DNA of 39,428 bases from Rhizobium sp. C4 (GTDB taxonomy: Bacteria; Pseudomonadota; Alphaproteobacteria; Rhizobiales; Rhizobiaceae), in NCBI RefSeq assembly GCF_021026315.1, contig NZ_JAJNCX010000020.1, forward strand, positions 1 through 39,428, in the 5' to 3' direction. The notes beneath the pieces are model-generated. The model was not told where the DNA came from, did not search any database, and saw nothing but the letters and a program-made list of their open reading frames with translations. The position numbers and the translations under genes are program-made. Within the stretch, counting starts at the first letter, position 1. Every line of letters starts with the position of its first letter. Shown piece by piece: positions 16,240 through 24,397 of the stretch.

Positions 16240-17763
16240 TCAGCCGGCCATCTTCTTGAGCCCAGCCGAATAGCGCATGATTTCCTGCTCGTTGATCTCG
16301 TCGCCCTCGAGCCAGCCGACGATGCGGCCCTCGCGCATCACGGCAACGCGCGTGCAAAGGCCGATCACTTCCTGCAGCTCCGAGGAGACGACGACGATGG
16401 ACTTGCCGGCCCGCGCCAGCGCCGAGATGAAATGATAGATCTGCTGCTTGGTGCCGACATCGATGCCGCGTGTCGGCTCGTCGATGATGATGATCTCCGG
16501 CTCGGTCTCCATGACCTTGGCCAGCATCAGCTTTTGCTGGTTACCGCCCGACATGCGCCCCGCCACCACGCGGCCATCACGCACCCGAATATCGAAGCGG
16601 CGCATGGCCCGCGCCAGCGCATTCGCCTCGCTTTTGGGGCTCAGATAGCCGAGCTTGCCATGCTGATCGAGCGATTGCAGCGTCAGGTTCACCGCCATGC
16701 GCGAGCCGAGCAGCAGGCCCTTCGACTTGCGATCCTTGGTCATGTAGGCGAGGCCTGCGCGGTTTGCGGCATGCGCATCGCCCGAGGACATCGAAACGCC
16801 CCTGATCGTCACCTCGCCGGAATGGCGCGGGCGAAGACCGGCAACGGCCTCCATCAATTCCGTGCGGCCCGACCCGATCAGCCCCGAAAAGCCGATCACC
16901 TCGCCCTTGCGCACATCGAAACTCGCATCGCGCACGAAGCCCGTCGTGATGCCCCGGGCGGAGAGAACGATTTCCTCGTCCACATCCGGTTCGCGCTTGG
17001 CCGGATAGAGGCTCGACAGTTCCCGCCCGACCATGAGCTGGGCGATGGACTCGCCATCCAGCATCGCAGTCGGCGCGGTCTTCACCCATTGGCCGTCGCG
17101 CAGAACCGTGACGCGGTCGGTCAGCTCCAGCACCTCGTCCAGCTTGTGCGAGACGAAGACGAAGCTCGTGCCCTTGTCGCGGAGCTTGCGCACCTGCTCG
17201 AACAGCACGCCGGTTTCCTCCTTGGAGAGGACCGCTGTCGGCTCGTCCATGAAGATGACGCGCGCATCCTTGCTGATTGCCTTGGCAATCTCCACCATCT
17301 GCCGATCGGCGACGGGCAGCGAACTGATCATCGCATTCTCGTCGATGCGCGAGCCGAGCAGATCGAGCGCGCGGCGCGTCTCGGCGCGCATGCGCTTGCG
17401 GTCGAGCACGCCGAAACGCGTGATCTCGCGGCCGAGAAACAGGCTCTCGGTGACGGTCAGATGTTCTGCAAGGTTGAATTCCTGGTGGATGATGACGATG
17501 CCGAGATGCTCGGCCTGTCCATTGGCCGGCAAACGCACCGGCTTGCCGTCGAGCAGGATCTCGCCGGAACTCGGCTGCTCGAAGCCGGACATGATCTTCA
17601 CGAAGGTGGATTTGCCGGCACCGTTCTCGCCGACCAGCGCATGGATTTCGCCAGGCTGCAGGTCGAAATTGACGCTGAACAGCACCTGTACGCCATTGAA
17701 GGATTTGCTGATCCGCCGTGCTGCAAGCACAGGCGTACGCTGACCGGCAGCGTTCGTCTCCAT
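16240..17763 (-). CDS. sugar ABC importer ATPase, two nucleotide-binding domains (CUT2)
   Basis: This 507-residue RbsA/XylG/MglA-type protein powers import. The first domain has Walker A GENGAGKST near residue 47, a divergent signature LPVADRQMVEIAKAI, and Walker B VIFMDEPTA. The second has a degenerate Walker A GLIGSGRTE, the signature MSGGNQQKLMLAK, and Walker B IIIIDEPTRGIDVGT, as is usual in this family. ATG 17763 follows GGGAGGACGATC. The gene is divergent from a LacI-family regulator, with a pair of operators in the 178-base gap, so sugar-induced control is expected. It is the first gene of the importer operon. Confidence 0.94.
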   Translation of the reverse strand: METNAAGQRTPVLAARRISKSFNGVQVLFSVNFDLQPGEIHALVGENGAGKSTFVKIMSGFEQPSSGEILLDGKPVRLPANGQAEHLGIVIIHQEFNLAEHLTVTESLFLGREITRFGVLDRKRMRAETRRALDLLGSRIDENAMISSLPVADRQMVEIAKAISKDARVIFMDEPTAVLSKEETGVLFEQVRKLRDKGTSFVFVSHKLDEVLELTDRVTVLRDGQWVKTAPTAMLDGESIAQLMVGRELSSLYPAKREPDVDEEIVLSARGITTGFVRDASFDVRKGEVIGFSGLIGSGRTELMEAVAGLRPRHSGEVTIRGVSMSSGDAHAANRAGLAYMTKDRKSKGLLLGSRMAVNLTLQSLDQHGKLGYLSPKSEANALARAMRRFDIRVRDGRVVAGRMSGGNQQKLMLAKVMETEPEIIIIDEPTRGIDVGTKQQIYHFISALARAGKSIVVVSSELQEVIGLCTRVAVMREGRIVGWLEGDEINEQEIMRYSAGLKKMAG

Positions 17764-17812
17764 GATCGTCCTCCCGGGCGCTTTTCTCCCGAAAGCGCCT
17801 CTGTTACCGATT

Positions 17813-17849
17813 ATGTAAACCTTTACATGACCTATGTAAAGGTTTACAT
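17813..17849. promoter_or_regulatory. paired palindromic operators between importer operon and lacI gene
   Basis: ATGTAAACCTTTACAT (17813-17828) and ATGTAAAGGTTTACAT (17834-17849) are exact reverse complements of each other. Each is itself a palindrome with perfect 7-base arms around CC or GG. Their centres are 21 bp apart, two helical turns, so two dimers would lie on the same face. They sit between the ATPase start (17763) and the LacI-family regulator (17942), and are very likely that regulator's operators. Confidence 0.75.
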
Positions 17850-17941
17850 TGAGCACAATTCACCGATTTCGGCCGGTCTCGATTTGACCTGCGGCCAACT
17901 CCGTGTAGTGTCCCGGCGAGCATGAGACCCAAGGTTTTTCC

Positions 17942-18964
17942 GTGTCGAATTCCACGCCCGCTACGATTGAAGATGTCGCCCGCATTGCCGAGGTTTCCAT
18001 TGCCACGGTCTCGCGCGCCATCCACACGCCGGAAAAGGTGGCGAACTCGACGCGCCTGAAAGTCCATCAGGCGATCGCGATCACCGGCTACACGACCAAT
18101 GCCATGGCCCGCAGCCTGCGCCTTGGCCGCTCCAACATGATCCTCGTCGTCGCGCCCGATATCGGCGATCCCAACTTCTCGAACATTCTCGTCGGTCTCG
18201 AAAACGAGGCCCGCGCCCATGGCTATGGCATCCTGATCGGCCACACGCAGAACGATGCGCAGCGCGGGCTCGAATATCTGAAATTCCTCAATTCCAACCA
18301 GGCAGCCGGACTGATCCTCTTCACCGGCATCCTGCCCTTCGGCCACCAGTCGATGACGGCCCGCCTGCCGGCAACCGTCGGCGTCTTCGAGCCGATCTAC
18401 AATGGCGGCCTGCCCTACGTCGGCGTCGACGACGTGGCGGGCGCCCGCAAGCTCATCGACCTGCTGCTCGCCGAAGGCCACCGCAAGATCGCCTTCATCG
18501 GCGACAGCCGCACCCGCCTTGCCTATAGCCGCCGCCGGCAGGGCTTCGAGGAAGGCATGGACGCCGCCAACATGCGGCCCGAAAACCGCATCGTCGTTGA
18601 CGGCGACGGCACGATCGAAAGCGGCCGGCTCGCGCTCGAACAGCTCTTCATGCAGGACCGCCTGCCCACCGCCTTCATGTGCGTCAACGACCAGACCGCC
18701 ATCGGCGTCATGCTGGGCCTGACCGCGCGCGGCTACAACATCCCGCGCGACTTCTCCGTCACCGGCTTCGACGACGTGCCGCTCTCCGGCTTCATGTCGC
18801 CGCCGCTCACCACCATCCGCCAGCCCCGCACCGCCATCGGCAAGCGCGCCATGGCTCTGCTGCTGGATCTGCTCGGCGACGGCGAGCCGCCGGAAGGAGA
18901 GATCCTGCTGATGCCGGATCTGGTGGTCCGTAATTCGGTTGGGCCGCCGAAGGGGATGCGCTGA
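17942..18964 (+). CDS. LacI-family regulator of the adjacent sugar importer
   Basis: This 340-residue repressor has an N-terminal helix-turn-helix (TIEDVARIAEVSIATVSRAI, about residues 8-27) with hinge residues ending MARSL, then a periplasmic-binding-like sugar domain (ILVVAPDIGDPNFSNILVGL). Late segments are FMCVNDQTAIGVML and VTGFDDVPLSGFMSPPLTTI. The start is GTG 17942, since no in-frame ATG precedes the domain; AAGG lies seven bases before it. It is divergent from the CUT2 importer, and the paired palindromes between them predict repression of both, released by the imported sugar or a derivative. Confidence 0.9.
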   Translation: MSNSTPATIEDVARIAEVSIATVSRAIHTPEKVANSTRLKVHQAIAITGYTTNAMARSLRLGRSNMILVVAPDIGDPNFSNILVGLENEARAHGYGILIGHTQNDAQRGLEYLKFLNSNQAAGLILFTGILPFGHQSMTARLPATVGVFEPIYNGGLPYVGVDDVAGARKLIDLLLAEGHRKIAFIGDSRTRLAYSRRRQGFEEGMDAANMRPENRIVVDGDGTIESGRLALEQLFMQDRLPTAFMCVNDQTAIGVMLGLTARGYNIPRDFSVTGFDDVPLSGFMSPPLTTIRQPRTAIGKRAMALLLDLLGDGEPPEGEILLMPDLVVRNSVGPPKGMR

Positions 18965-18998
18965 GCGTCTTTGAGGACCGCCGTCGGTGGACCGGAAT

Positions 18999-19649
18999 TC
19001 AATACATGGACGTCTGATAGGCGGCTTCAAGACCTTTATCGATCTCGAGCATGTCCTCGTCGCTTTCCGGAGCACCTGTCGTCTGGTCCAGAATAATTTT
19101 TGACAGCGACGGCATCGCGCTGCGGTCTTGGAAATGCTCCGGGCTCCACAAATGCGAGCGTCGGAAAGCCTTGGCGCAATGCAGGAAAACTTCCCTCACC
19201 TTCACGACGATGGCAAGCCTGGGCAGGCGATCATTGACAGCCATCCCCGCCAGGATAGCGGGGTCGGTCACCAGAGAGGCCTGACCGTTGACGCGCAGGG
19301 TATCGTCGAAGCCGGGTATGATGAACAGGAGGCCGACATTGGGATTGGCGAGAATGTTGGCGAGCGTATCGAGGCGGTTGTTGCCCGGACGATCCGGGAT
19401 AGCCAAGGTATTCTGATCGAGGATTTTCACAAAGCCCACTGGATCGCCACGCGGACTGACATCCGCCGTTCCCTGAGCACCCTGTGTGCCGATACATAGA
19501 AAAGGCGAGCGCCGGATAAAGTGCTGCGCATGTTCATCCAGCGTGTCGAGGCACTTGAGGGCAGCCAATGCATGTGTTGGCGGAAAAAGCCCACGCAATG
19601 TCTGCTCATCGCTAACGAGAAATTCCGGATTATACGCGAACTCAGTCAC
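18999..19649 (-). CDS. pyridoxamine 5'-phosphate oxidase-like FMN protein
   Basis: This 216-residue split-barrel flavoprotein resembles the MSMEG_1061 type of PPOX-like proteins. It has PFLCIGTQGAQGTADVSPRGDP with the FMN-facing strand near residue 50, then LAIPDRPGNNRLDTLANILANP and VGLLFIIPG, and a tail with ILDQTTGAPESDEDM. GTG 19649 (VTEFAYNP) is chosen because it starts the domain and follows AAAGGCAAGAGA; the frame is open further upstream into xylA but unlike the family. It is convergent with the LacI gene upstream. The substrate is unknown; such proteins often reduce or bind flavin-type or haem-derived compounds. Confidence 0.8.
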   Translation of the reverse strand: MTEFAYNPEFLVSDEQTLRGLFPPTHALAALKCLDTLDEHAQHFIRRSPFLCIGTQGAQGTADVSPRGDPVGFVKILDQNTLAIPDRPGNNRLDTLANILANPNVGLLFIIPGFDDTLRVNGQASLVTDPAILAGMAVNDRLPRLAIVVKVREVFLHCAKAFRRSHLWSPEHFQDRSAMPSLSKIILDQTTGAPESDEDMLEIDKGLEAAYQTSMY

Positions 19650-19744
19650 TCTCTTGCCTTTCAAAAATCGATCTGCAGGTGCAACGATCTGCGGGCCATG
19701 ACTTCGGACACTCACCCTGTCAGCCCTGAAGGCTGAGGGATGCC

Positions 19745-19769
19745 GCGACGGGAACAGGTGTCCCGTCGC
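19745..19769. other. GC-rich hairpin after xylA
   Basis: A 9-bp perfect stem GCGACGGGA (19745-19753) with TCCCGTCGC (19761-19769) and a 7-base loop lies 17 bases after the xylA stop. No T-run follows on either strand, so it may stabilise the 3' end or be a factor-dependent stop. Confidence 0.45.
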
Positions 19770-19785
19770 AGACTTATTGAACCGC

Positions 19786-21093
19786 TCAAACGTAGCGGTT
19801 GACGATGTTTTCCAGCAGCTCCTGCTTGCCCGACTTCGGCTGCGGATTGATGTCCTGAGCCAGAACACGATCCGTGATCGCATCCAGGCTGCCGCCTGTA
19901 AGCATGGCCCTGTTTTCCGGCTTGTCCCAGCCGGCATAGCGGGCGGCGAGCGGACCGGAGAGCGCCTTGTCCTCGATCATCTTCGCAGCAGCCTTCAGGC
20001 CGCGGGCGCAGCAATCCATGCCGCCGATATGGCCGATCAGCAGATCTTCCGGGTCGATCGACTGACGGCGGAGCTTGGAGTCGAAATTGGTGCCGCCCGT
20101 GGTAAAGCCGCCGCCGGCAAGCACATGGTAATAGGCCAGCGCCATTTCCGGGACGTTGTTGGGGAACTGGTCGGTATCCCAGCCGGACTGGTAGTCGTTG
20201 CGGTTCATGTCGATCGAACCGAAGACGCCGAGCGCATTGGCCAGCGCCAGCTCGTGCTCGAAGGAATGGCCGGCGAGGATTGCATGGCCCTGCTCGATGT
20301 TGAGCTTGACTTCGTTTTCGAGGCCGTAGGTCTTGAGGAAACCGTAAACGGTCGCGACGTCGTAATCATACTGATGCTTCGACGGCTCCTGCGGCTTCGG
20401 CTCGACCAGGATCGCGCCCTTGAAGCCGATCTTGTGCTTGTATTCGACGACCATGTGCAGCATGCGCGCCATCTGGTCGAGCTCGCGCTTCAGGTCGGTG
20501 TTGAGCAGCGTTTCATAGCCCTCGCGACCGCCCCAGAGCACATAGTTCTCGCCGCCGAGCTTCATCGTGGCGTCCATGCAGGTCTTGATGGTCGCGGCCG
20601 AATAGGCAAACACATCCGGATCGGGATTGGTCGCCGCACCCGACATGAAGCGGCGGTTGGAGAAGAGGTTCGCCGTGCCCCAGAGCAGCTTGACGCCGGT
20701 CTTGGCCTGCTTTTCGGCGAAGTAATCGACGATCTCGTTGAGGTTCTTCGTGTTCTCGGCGAAATTCTTGCCTTCCGGGCGCACATCGGCGTCGTGGAAG
20801 CAATAATAGGGCGAGCCGAGCAGCTGGAAGAATTCGAACGCGACATCGGCCTTCAGCTTGGCCTTGTCCATCGCGCCGTCATACCAGGGACGATCGAACG
20901 TGCGCCCGCCGAAGGGATCGCCGCCCTCCCAGGCGAATGTGTGCCAATAGGCCACCGCAAAGCGCAGATGGTCCGCCATGCGCTTGCCCATGACCACTTC
21001 GTCGGGGTTGTAATGACGGAAGGCCAGCGGATTGGTGCTATCCGGACCTTCATACTTGATCTTCTCGATATTGCCGAAAAAGCCTGTGCTCAT
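19786..21093 (-). CDS. xylA: xylose isomerase
   Basis: XylA converts D-xylose to D-xylulose in the cytoplasm. Its 435 residues match class II family length. Key segments are [24 protein letters not shown] with the active-site His and Asp, [16 protein letters not shown] with a metal-binding Glu, and [21 protein letters not shown] 21093 has a good GGAGGAAACACCCC Shine-Dalgarno. It is the third gene after lacI and xylB on the minus strand. A nested palindrome in the gap to xylB may affect relative levels. Confidence 0.96.
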   Translation of the reverse strand: MSTGFFGNIEKIKYEGPDSTNPLAFRHYNPDEVVMGKRMADHLRFAVAYWHTFAWEGGDPFGGRTFDRPWYDGAMDKAKLKADVAFEFFQLLGSPYYCFHDADVRPEGKNFAENTKNLNEIVDYFAEKQAKTGVKLLWGTANLFSNRRFMSGAATNPDPDVFAYSAATIKTCMDATMKLGGENYVLWGGREGYETLLNTDLKRELDQMARMLHMVVEYKHKIGFKGAILVEPKPQEPSKHQYDYDVATVYGFLKTYGLENEVKLNIEQGHAILAGHSFEHELALANALGVFGSIDMNRNDYQSGWDTDQFPNNVPEMALAYYHVLAGGGFTTGGTNFDSKLRRQSIDPEDLLIGHIGGMDCCARGLKAAAKMIEDKALSGPLAARYAGWDKPENRAMLTGGSLDAITDRVLAQDINPQPKSGKQELLENIVNRYV

Positions 21094-21136
21094 GGGGTGT
21101 TTCCTCCTGTGATTTTGGTTCGAATTCGTGTTTGGG

Positions 21137-21253
21137 GGTACCCCCCTCTGGCTACCGCCATCTCCCCCTCAAGGGGGGAGATAGAATGAGGCGCCGCCGC
21201 CTGCCAATCTCCCCCCTTGAGGGGGAGATGTCCGGCAGGACAGAGGGGGGTGC
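21137..21253. repeat. nested double-palindrome repeat between xylB and xylA
   Basis: Two inverted units meet here. TACCCCCCTCTG and CAGAGGGGGGTG form the outer arms. Inside, CATCTCCCCC...GGGGGGAGAT (about 21159-21182) and its mirror ATCTCCCCCC...GGGGGAGATG (about 21207-21230) are each palindromic and reverse-complement each other. A central GGCGCCGCCGCC spacer separates them. This is a well-formed copy of a dispersed rhizobial repeat family. It lies within the xylB-xylA transcript. Confidence 0.75.
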
Positions 21254-21269
21254 CACAAGCTTAAGCCTC

Positions 21270-22724
21270 TCAGCCCATCGCTGCCTTCACCGCCGGATAA
21301 AGCGCGCGGTAGCGTCGGTATGCCTCGTCGTAAGCGCCAGCCAGCGCCGTTTCCGGCTCGACCGTCTCGGCTGTCTTCGGCGCGGTGCAGACAGAGGCGG
21401 GATCAGCCCCCGTCGCCGCGATCAGCCCAAGCCGCGCGGCGCCAAAGGCCGCACCGAAATCACCATCCGCCGGAATATCGACCGGGATGTTGAGCGCGGT
21501 GGCGATCGACTTCAGCCAGTAGCGCGAGCGCGAGCCGCCACCGATGGCCGTCACGCGCGAGATCGTCGTGCCGGCGGCATTGAGCGCTGCCAGATTGTCG
21601 CGGATCGCGAAGGTCACACCTTCCATCACCGCCTGCGTCAGCACGACGCGCGAGGATTCATGCTCCAGCCCGGCAAAGACGCCACGGATTTTCGCGTCGT
21701 TATGCGGTGTCCTCTCACCCGAGAGATAGGGCAGGAAGGTGACGCCGGAGGGTGCCTTCAGCGTGTCGCCCAGCTCGGCGGAAAGCTCGCCGGCACTCTT
21801 GCCGGTCACATGCGAATGCCAGTTGAGCGCATCGGTCGCCGAGAGAATGACGCCCATCTGATGCCAGGTATTGGGGATCGCATGGCAGAAGGCATGCACG
21901 GCGCTGGCCGGGTTCGGCAGATAGCGGTCATTGGCCGCAAAGAGCACCCCGGATGTGCCGAGCGACACGAAGGCGGAGCCGGAATGAACCGTGCCCATGC
22001 CCACGGCCGAGGCCGCATTGTCCCCTGCCCCACCGGCAACGACCACGCGACCGGACATGCCCCACTCGGCCAGCAACTCGGCGCGCAGCACGCCGGCTTC
22101 CGCAGTGCCTTCGGTAAGGCCCGGCATCTGGCTTTCATCGAGATCGGTTGCCGCCAGCAGCTCGGGCGACCAGGCGCGCTTGCCGGTATCGAGCCAGCTC
22201 GTCCCGGCCGAATCCGACATTTCGGAGAGATATTCACCCGTCAGCCAGAGCCGCAGGTAGTCCTTCGGCAGCAGAACCTTGGCGACCTTGGCGAAGATCT
22301 CCGGCTCGTTGTTCTTCACCCACACCAGCTTCGGCGCGGTGAAGCCCGGAAACACGATATTGCCGGTGATGGCGCGAAAACGCGGATCGGCATCCAGCTT
22401 GGCAGCCTCGGCAAAGGACCGAGTGTCGTTCCAGAGGATGCAGGGGCGCAGAACATTCCCCGCACCATCCACCAGCGTCGCGCCATGCATATGGCCGGAA
22501 AGGCCGATGCCCTTCACCGAGGCCAGCGCTTCAGGGTGGCTCGCCTTGATGCCGGCGACAGCCTCGCGCGTTGCGCGCAGCCAATGGGCCGGGTCCTGCT
22601 CCGACCAGCCGGAATGCGGCCGCGAGACATCCAGCGAGCCATTGCCGGAAGCAAGGATCGTCTGGTTGCCGTCGATGAGAAGCGCCTTGACGCCGGACGT
22701 GCCGAGATCGAGACCGAGATACAT
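21270..22724 (-). CDS. xylB: xylulokinase (FGGY family)
   Basis: XylB phosphorylates D-xylulose to xylulose 5-phosphate using ATP. Its 484 residues are the usual length. The N-terminal phosphate loop is GLDLGTSGVKALL, with GHMHGATLVD and the LWNDTR segment for substrate, GGAGDNAASAVGMG for the base-binding region, and TAIGGGSRSRYWLK for the adenosine site. ATG 22724 follows GGCGGGAGGAAACG. It lies 21 bases after the LacI-family gene and before xylA, so the three form one operon. Confidence 0.95.
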   Translation of the reverse strand: MYLGLDLGTSGVKALLIDGNQTILASGNGSLDVSRPHSGWSEQDPAHWLRATREAVAGIKASHPEALASVKGIGLSGHMHGATLVDGAGNVLRPCILWNDTRSFAEAAKLDADPRFRAITGNIVFPGFTAPKLVWVKNNEPEIFAKVAKVLLPKDYLRLWLTGEYLSEMSDSAGTSWLDTGKRAWSPELLAATDLDESQMPGLTEGTAEAGVLRAELLAEWGMSGRVVVAGGAGDNAASAVGMGTVHSGSAFVSLGTSGVLFAANDRYLPNPASAVHAFCHAIPNTWHQMGVILSATDALNWHSHVTGKSAGELSAELGDTLKAPSGVTFLPYLSGERTPHNDAKIRGVFAGLEHESSRVVLTQAVMEGVTFAIRDNLAALNAAGTTISRVTAIGGGSRSRYWLKSIATALNIPVDIPADGDFGAAFGAARLGLIAATGADPASVCTAPKTAETVEPETALAGAYDEAYRRYRALYPAVKAAMG

Positions 22725-22745
22725 GTCGTTTCCTCCCGCCCGCTT

Positions 22746-23771
22746 TTACTGGGGCATGTTATCCTTCAGGAATATGTCGATGCGGATGCGCTCCTGCGCG
22801 TCCACCGTATGAAGCCCATCAGCCTGCGCCTTCATCACGCGCACGGCGCTGCGCACCTCGTGACCAGCATCCTGATTGAGCACCGCGTCGAACAGGCCCT
22901 CCGAAAGCGCCGCCCGCGTTGTCGCTGTCAGTTCATGCGCGATCACCGGCATATGACGGGCAGGATTCCGCCCCCGCAGCGCCTTGACCAGGCCGCGATT
23001 GCCGGCGCCGAGGCTGTAGAGACCGGACAGTGCGGGCTGCGCATCCAGCAGCGCCGTCGCCTCGCGCTCGACCCGCTTCGGATTATCGCGCCCCTCGATG
23101 ACGGGCAGGACCGAAACGCCGGGGAAATCCCGCTTCAATGCCTCTTCGAAACCGGCCAGACGCTCGCGATGGTCGCGGGCATTCAGCGAGCCGGCAATGA
23201 CGCCGACAGTGCCGGTGCCGCCAATGAACCGTCCGATCAGGCTTGCCGCCGTCCGGCCCGCAGCCAGATTGTCGATCCCGGCATAGTGAACGCGCGCCGA
23301 GCCCGGCAGATCGGAGACGACCGTCACGACCGCAACACCGGCCTGCTTGGCCTCGGCAACGACGGCACGCACGGCATCGTCGTCGATGGCGACCATGGCA
23401 ATCCCGTCCGGCTCGCCGGCAATCGCCTCGCGCATGGCGGCAACCAGCGCCGCCGGATCGAAGGCCGCCACTTCGCGCATGCCGATCTCGATCCGCTCCA
23501 CGCGGGAAAGTGCAGCAACCTCGCGCACCGCGCCGCGCAGCTGGTCGAGAAACGAGTTATCGCTGTCGGGGATCAGGAATTCGAAGTGATAGAGGCGCTT
23601 GCGCGCCAGATTGGCGGCAGCCACGTCGCGCACATAGCCGATCTGGGCAATCGTGTCCTCGACCAGCGCCCGCGTCTTCGCCTTCACGCCCGGCCGGTTG
23701 TTGAGAACACGGTCCACCGTGGCAAGGCTGACGCCCGCTTTTTCGGCAATGTCGTGAACGGTCGGACGCAT
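22746..23771 (-). CDS. LacI-family regulator of the xylose operon
   Basis: This 341-residue LacI-type repressor has the helix-turn-helix TVHDIAEKAGVSLATVDRVL at about residues 4-23 and a periplasmic-binding-like C-terminal half (FEFLIPDSDNSFLDQL; GIDNLAAGRTAASLIGRF; TVGVIAGSLNARDH). ATG 23771 follows GGAGAAGCC. It heads the xylB-xylA operon, so it is expected to sense D-xylose or a xylulose phosphate. Direct repeats and a TACGTA-centred element upstream are candidate self-control sites. It is unrelated in sequence detail to the LacI protein at 17942. Confidence 0.9.
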   Translation of the reverse strand: MRPTVHDIAEKAGVSLATVDRVLNNRPGVKAKTRALVEDTIAQIGYVRDVAAANLARKRLYHFEFLIPDSDNSFLDQLRGAVREVAALSRVERIEIGMREVAAFDPAALVAAMREAIAGEPDGIAMVAIDDDAVRAVVAEAKQAGVAVVTVVSDLPGSARVHYAGIDNLAAGRTAASLIGRFIGGTGTVGVIAGSLNARDHRERLAGFEEALKRDFPGVSVLPVIEGRDNPKRVEREATALLDAQPALSGLYSLGAGNRGLVKALRGRNPARHMPVIAHELTATTRAALSEGLFDAVLNQDAGHEVRSAVRVMKAQADGLHTVDAQERIRIDIFLKDNMPQ

Positions 23772-23794
23772 GGCTTCTCCTCGCCGACACTCAT

Positions 23795-23827
23795 ATCAGA
23801 ATTTTGAGGTACGTAAATCAGAATTTT
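23795..23827. promoter_or_regulatory. 11-bp direct repeats before the xylose regulator
   Basis: ATCAGAATTTT occurs at 23795-23805 and 23817-23827, 22 bp apart, two helical turns. A TACGTA palindrome lies between. The downstream copy overlaps the stop of the upstream acetyltransferase gene, so a promoter for the lacI-xylBA operon probably sits in this 46-base gap. The direct-repeat layout suggests cooperative binding of a regulator. Confidence 0.4.
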
Positions 23828-24333
23828 TGGGAATAGATGAGAAGCGGCACCGCATTGTCGAGCGTGCGCGGAGGAAGCTCTCGTTCGAAGGTGGAGCCGA
23901 TGCGCTCGGCCAGCGCCATGGAGGGCGAATTCTCGGGATGGATGATGTGGATCGCGCGATCCCATCCAAGCACGTCGCGCGACCAGATCATGGTCGCCTC
24001 AGACGCTTCCGCCGCATAGCCCTGCCCCCAATGGTCCTTGAGAAAGGCCCAGCCGATTTCCGGCCCTGGCCAACCCGGCGGCATCCATGGGCCGGCGCGG
24101 CCGATCCATTCGCCGGTGGACTTGAGGAGGACGGAAAAATTGCCGAAGCCATGAAGCGCCCAGGCGCCTGCCATGATCGAAAGACTTGCCCAGGCAGCGC
24201 GGACGCCCAACGGGCCGCCGATGAAGCGGGAATTGTCCGGGTCGGCCATCATGGCAGCCCAGCCGGGCAAATCGTCGGCGCGGGGAGGCCTGAGGATCAG
24301 GCGTTCGGTTTCAAGGACGGGCTCGTCTGACAG
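23818..24333 (-). CDS. GNAT-family N-acetyltransferase with probable CTG start
   Basis: This is a GNAT enzyme of the RimJ type. The usual N-terminal strand VLETERLILRPPRADDLPGW is encoded upstream of the first in-frame ATG, but the open stretch from the in-frame TGA (24360-24358) contains no ATG or GTG and only a TTG after that strand. A CTG at 24333 is 7 bases after a GGGAG Shine-Dalgarno and gives a 171-residue protein, a typical length. The acetyl-CoA motif EIGWAFLKDHWGQGYAAEA is intact. The substrate is unknown. An ATG start at 24270 would drop the first strand. Confidence 0.8.
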   Translation of the reverse strand: MSDEPVLETERLILRPPRADDLPGWAAMMADPDNSRFIGGPLGVRAAWASLSIMAGAWALHGFGNFSVLLKSTGEWIGRAGPWMPPGWPGPEIGWAFLKDHWGQGYAAEASEATMIWSRDVLGWDRAIHIIHPENSPSMALAERIGSTFERELPPRTLDNAVPLLIYSQKF

Positions 24334-24350
24334 GTCACATCTCCCGGCTT

Positions 24351-24371
24351 CCGCGACTCAGAAGGTCGCGG
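24351..24371. other. perfect GC hairpin upstream of the GNAT gene
   Basis: CCGCGAC (24351-24357) and GTCGCGG (24365-24371) pair around a 7-base loop, extended by two A/T or wobble pairs. It lies between the emrB stop and the acetyltransferase start. No T-run follows on the minus strand, so it may be an attenuator or pausing site rather than a full terminator. Confidence 0.4.
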
Positions 24372-24397
24372 AGACGGTAGCGCCGCCATTGCCTGCG

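Noticed and set aside
18999-19937. longer 312-codon version of the PPOX-like protein
   Set aside because: The N-terminal extension overlaps xylA and shows no domain; GTG 19649 with a ribosome-binding site fits.
21132-23807. 891-codon plus-strand frame
   Set aside because: Antisense to xylB and the LacI-family gene, passes through the nested palindrome and has no recognisable domain.
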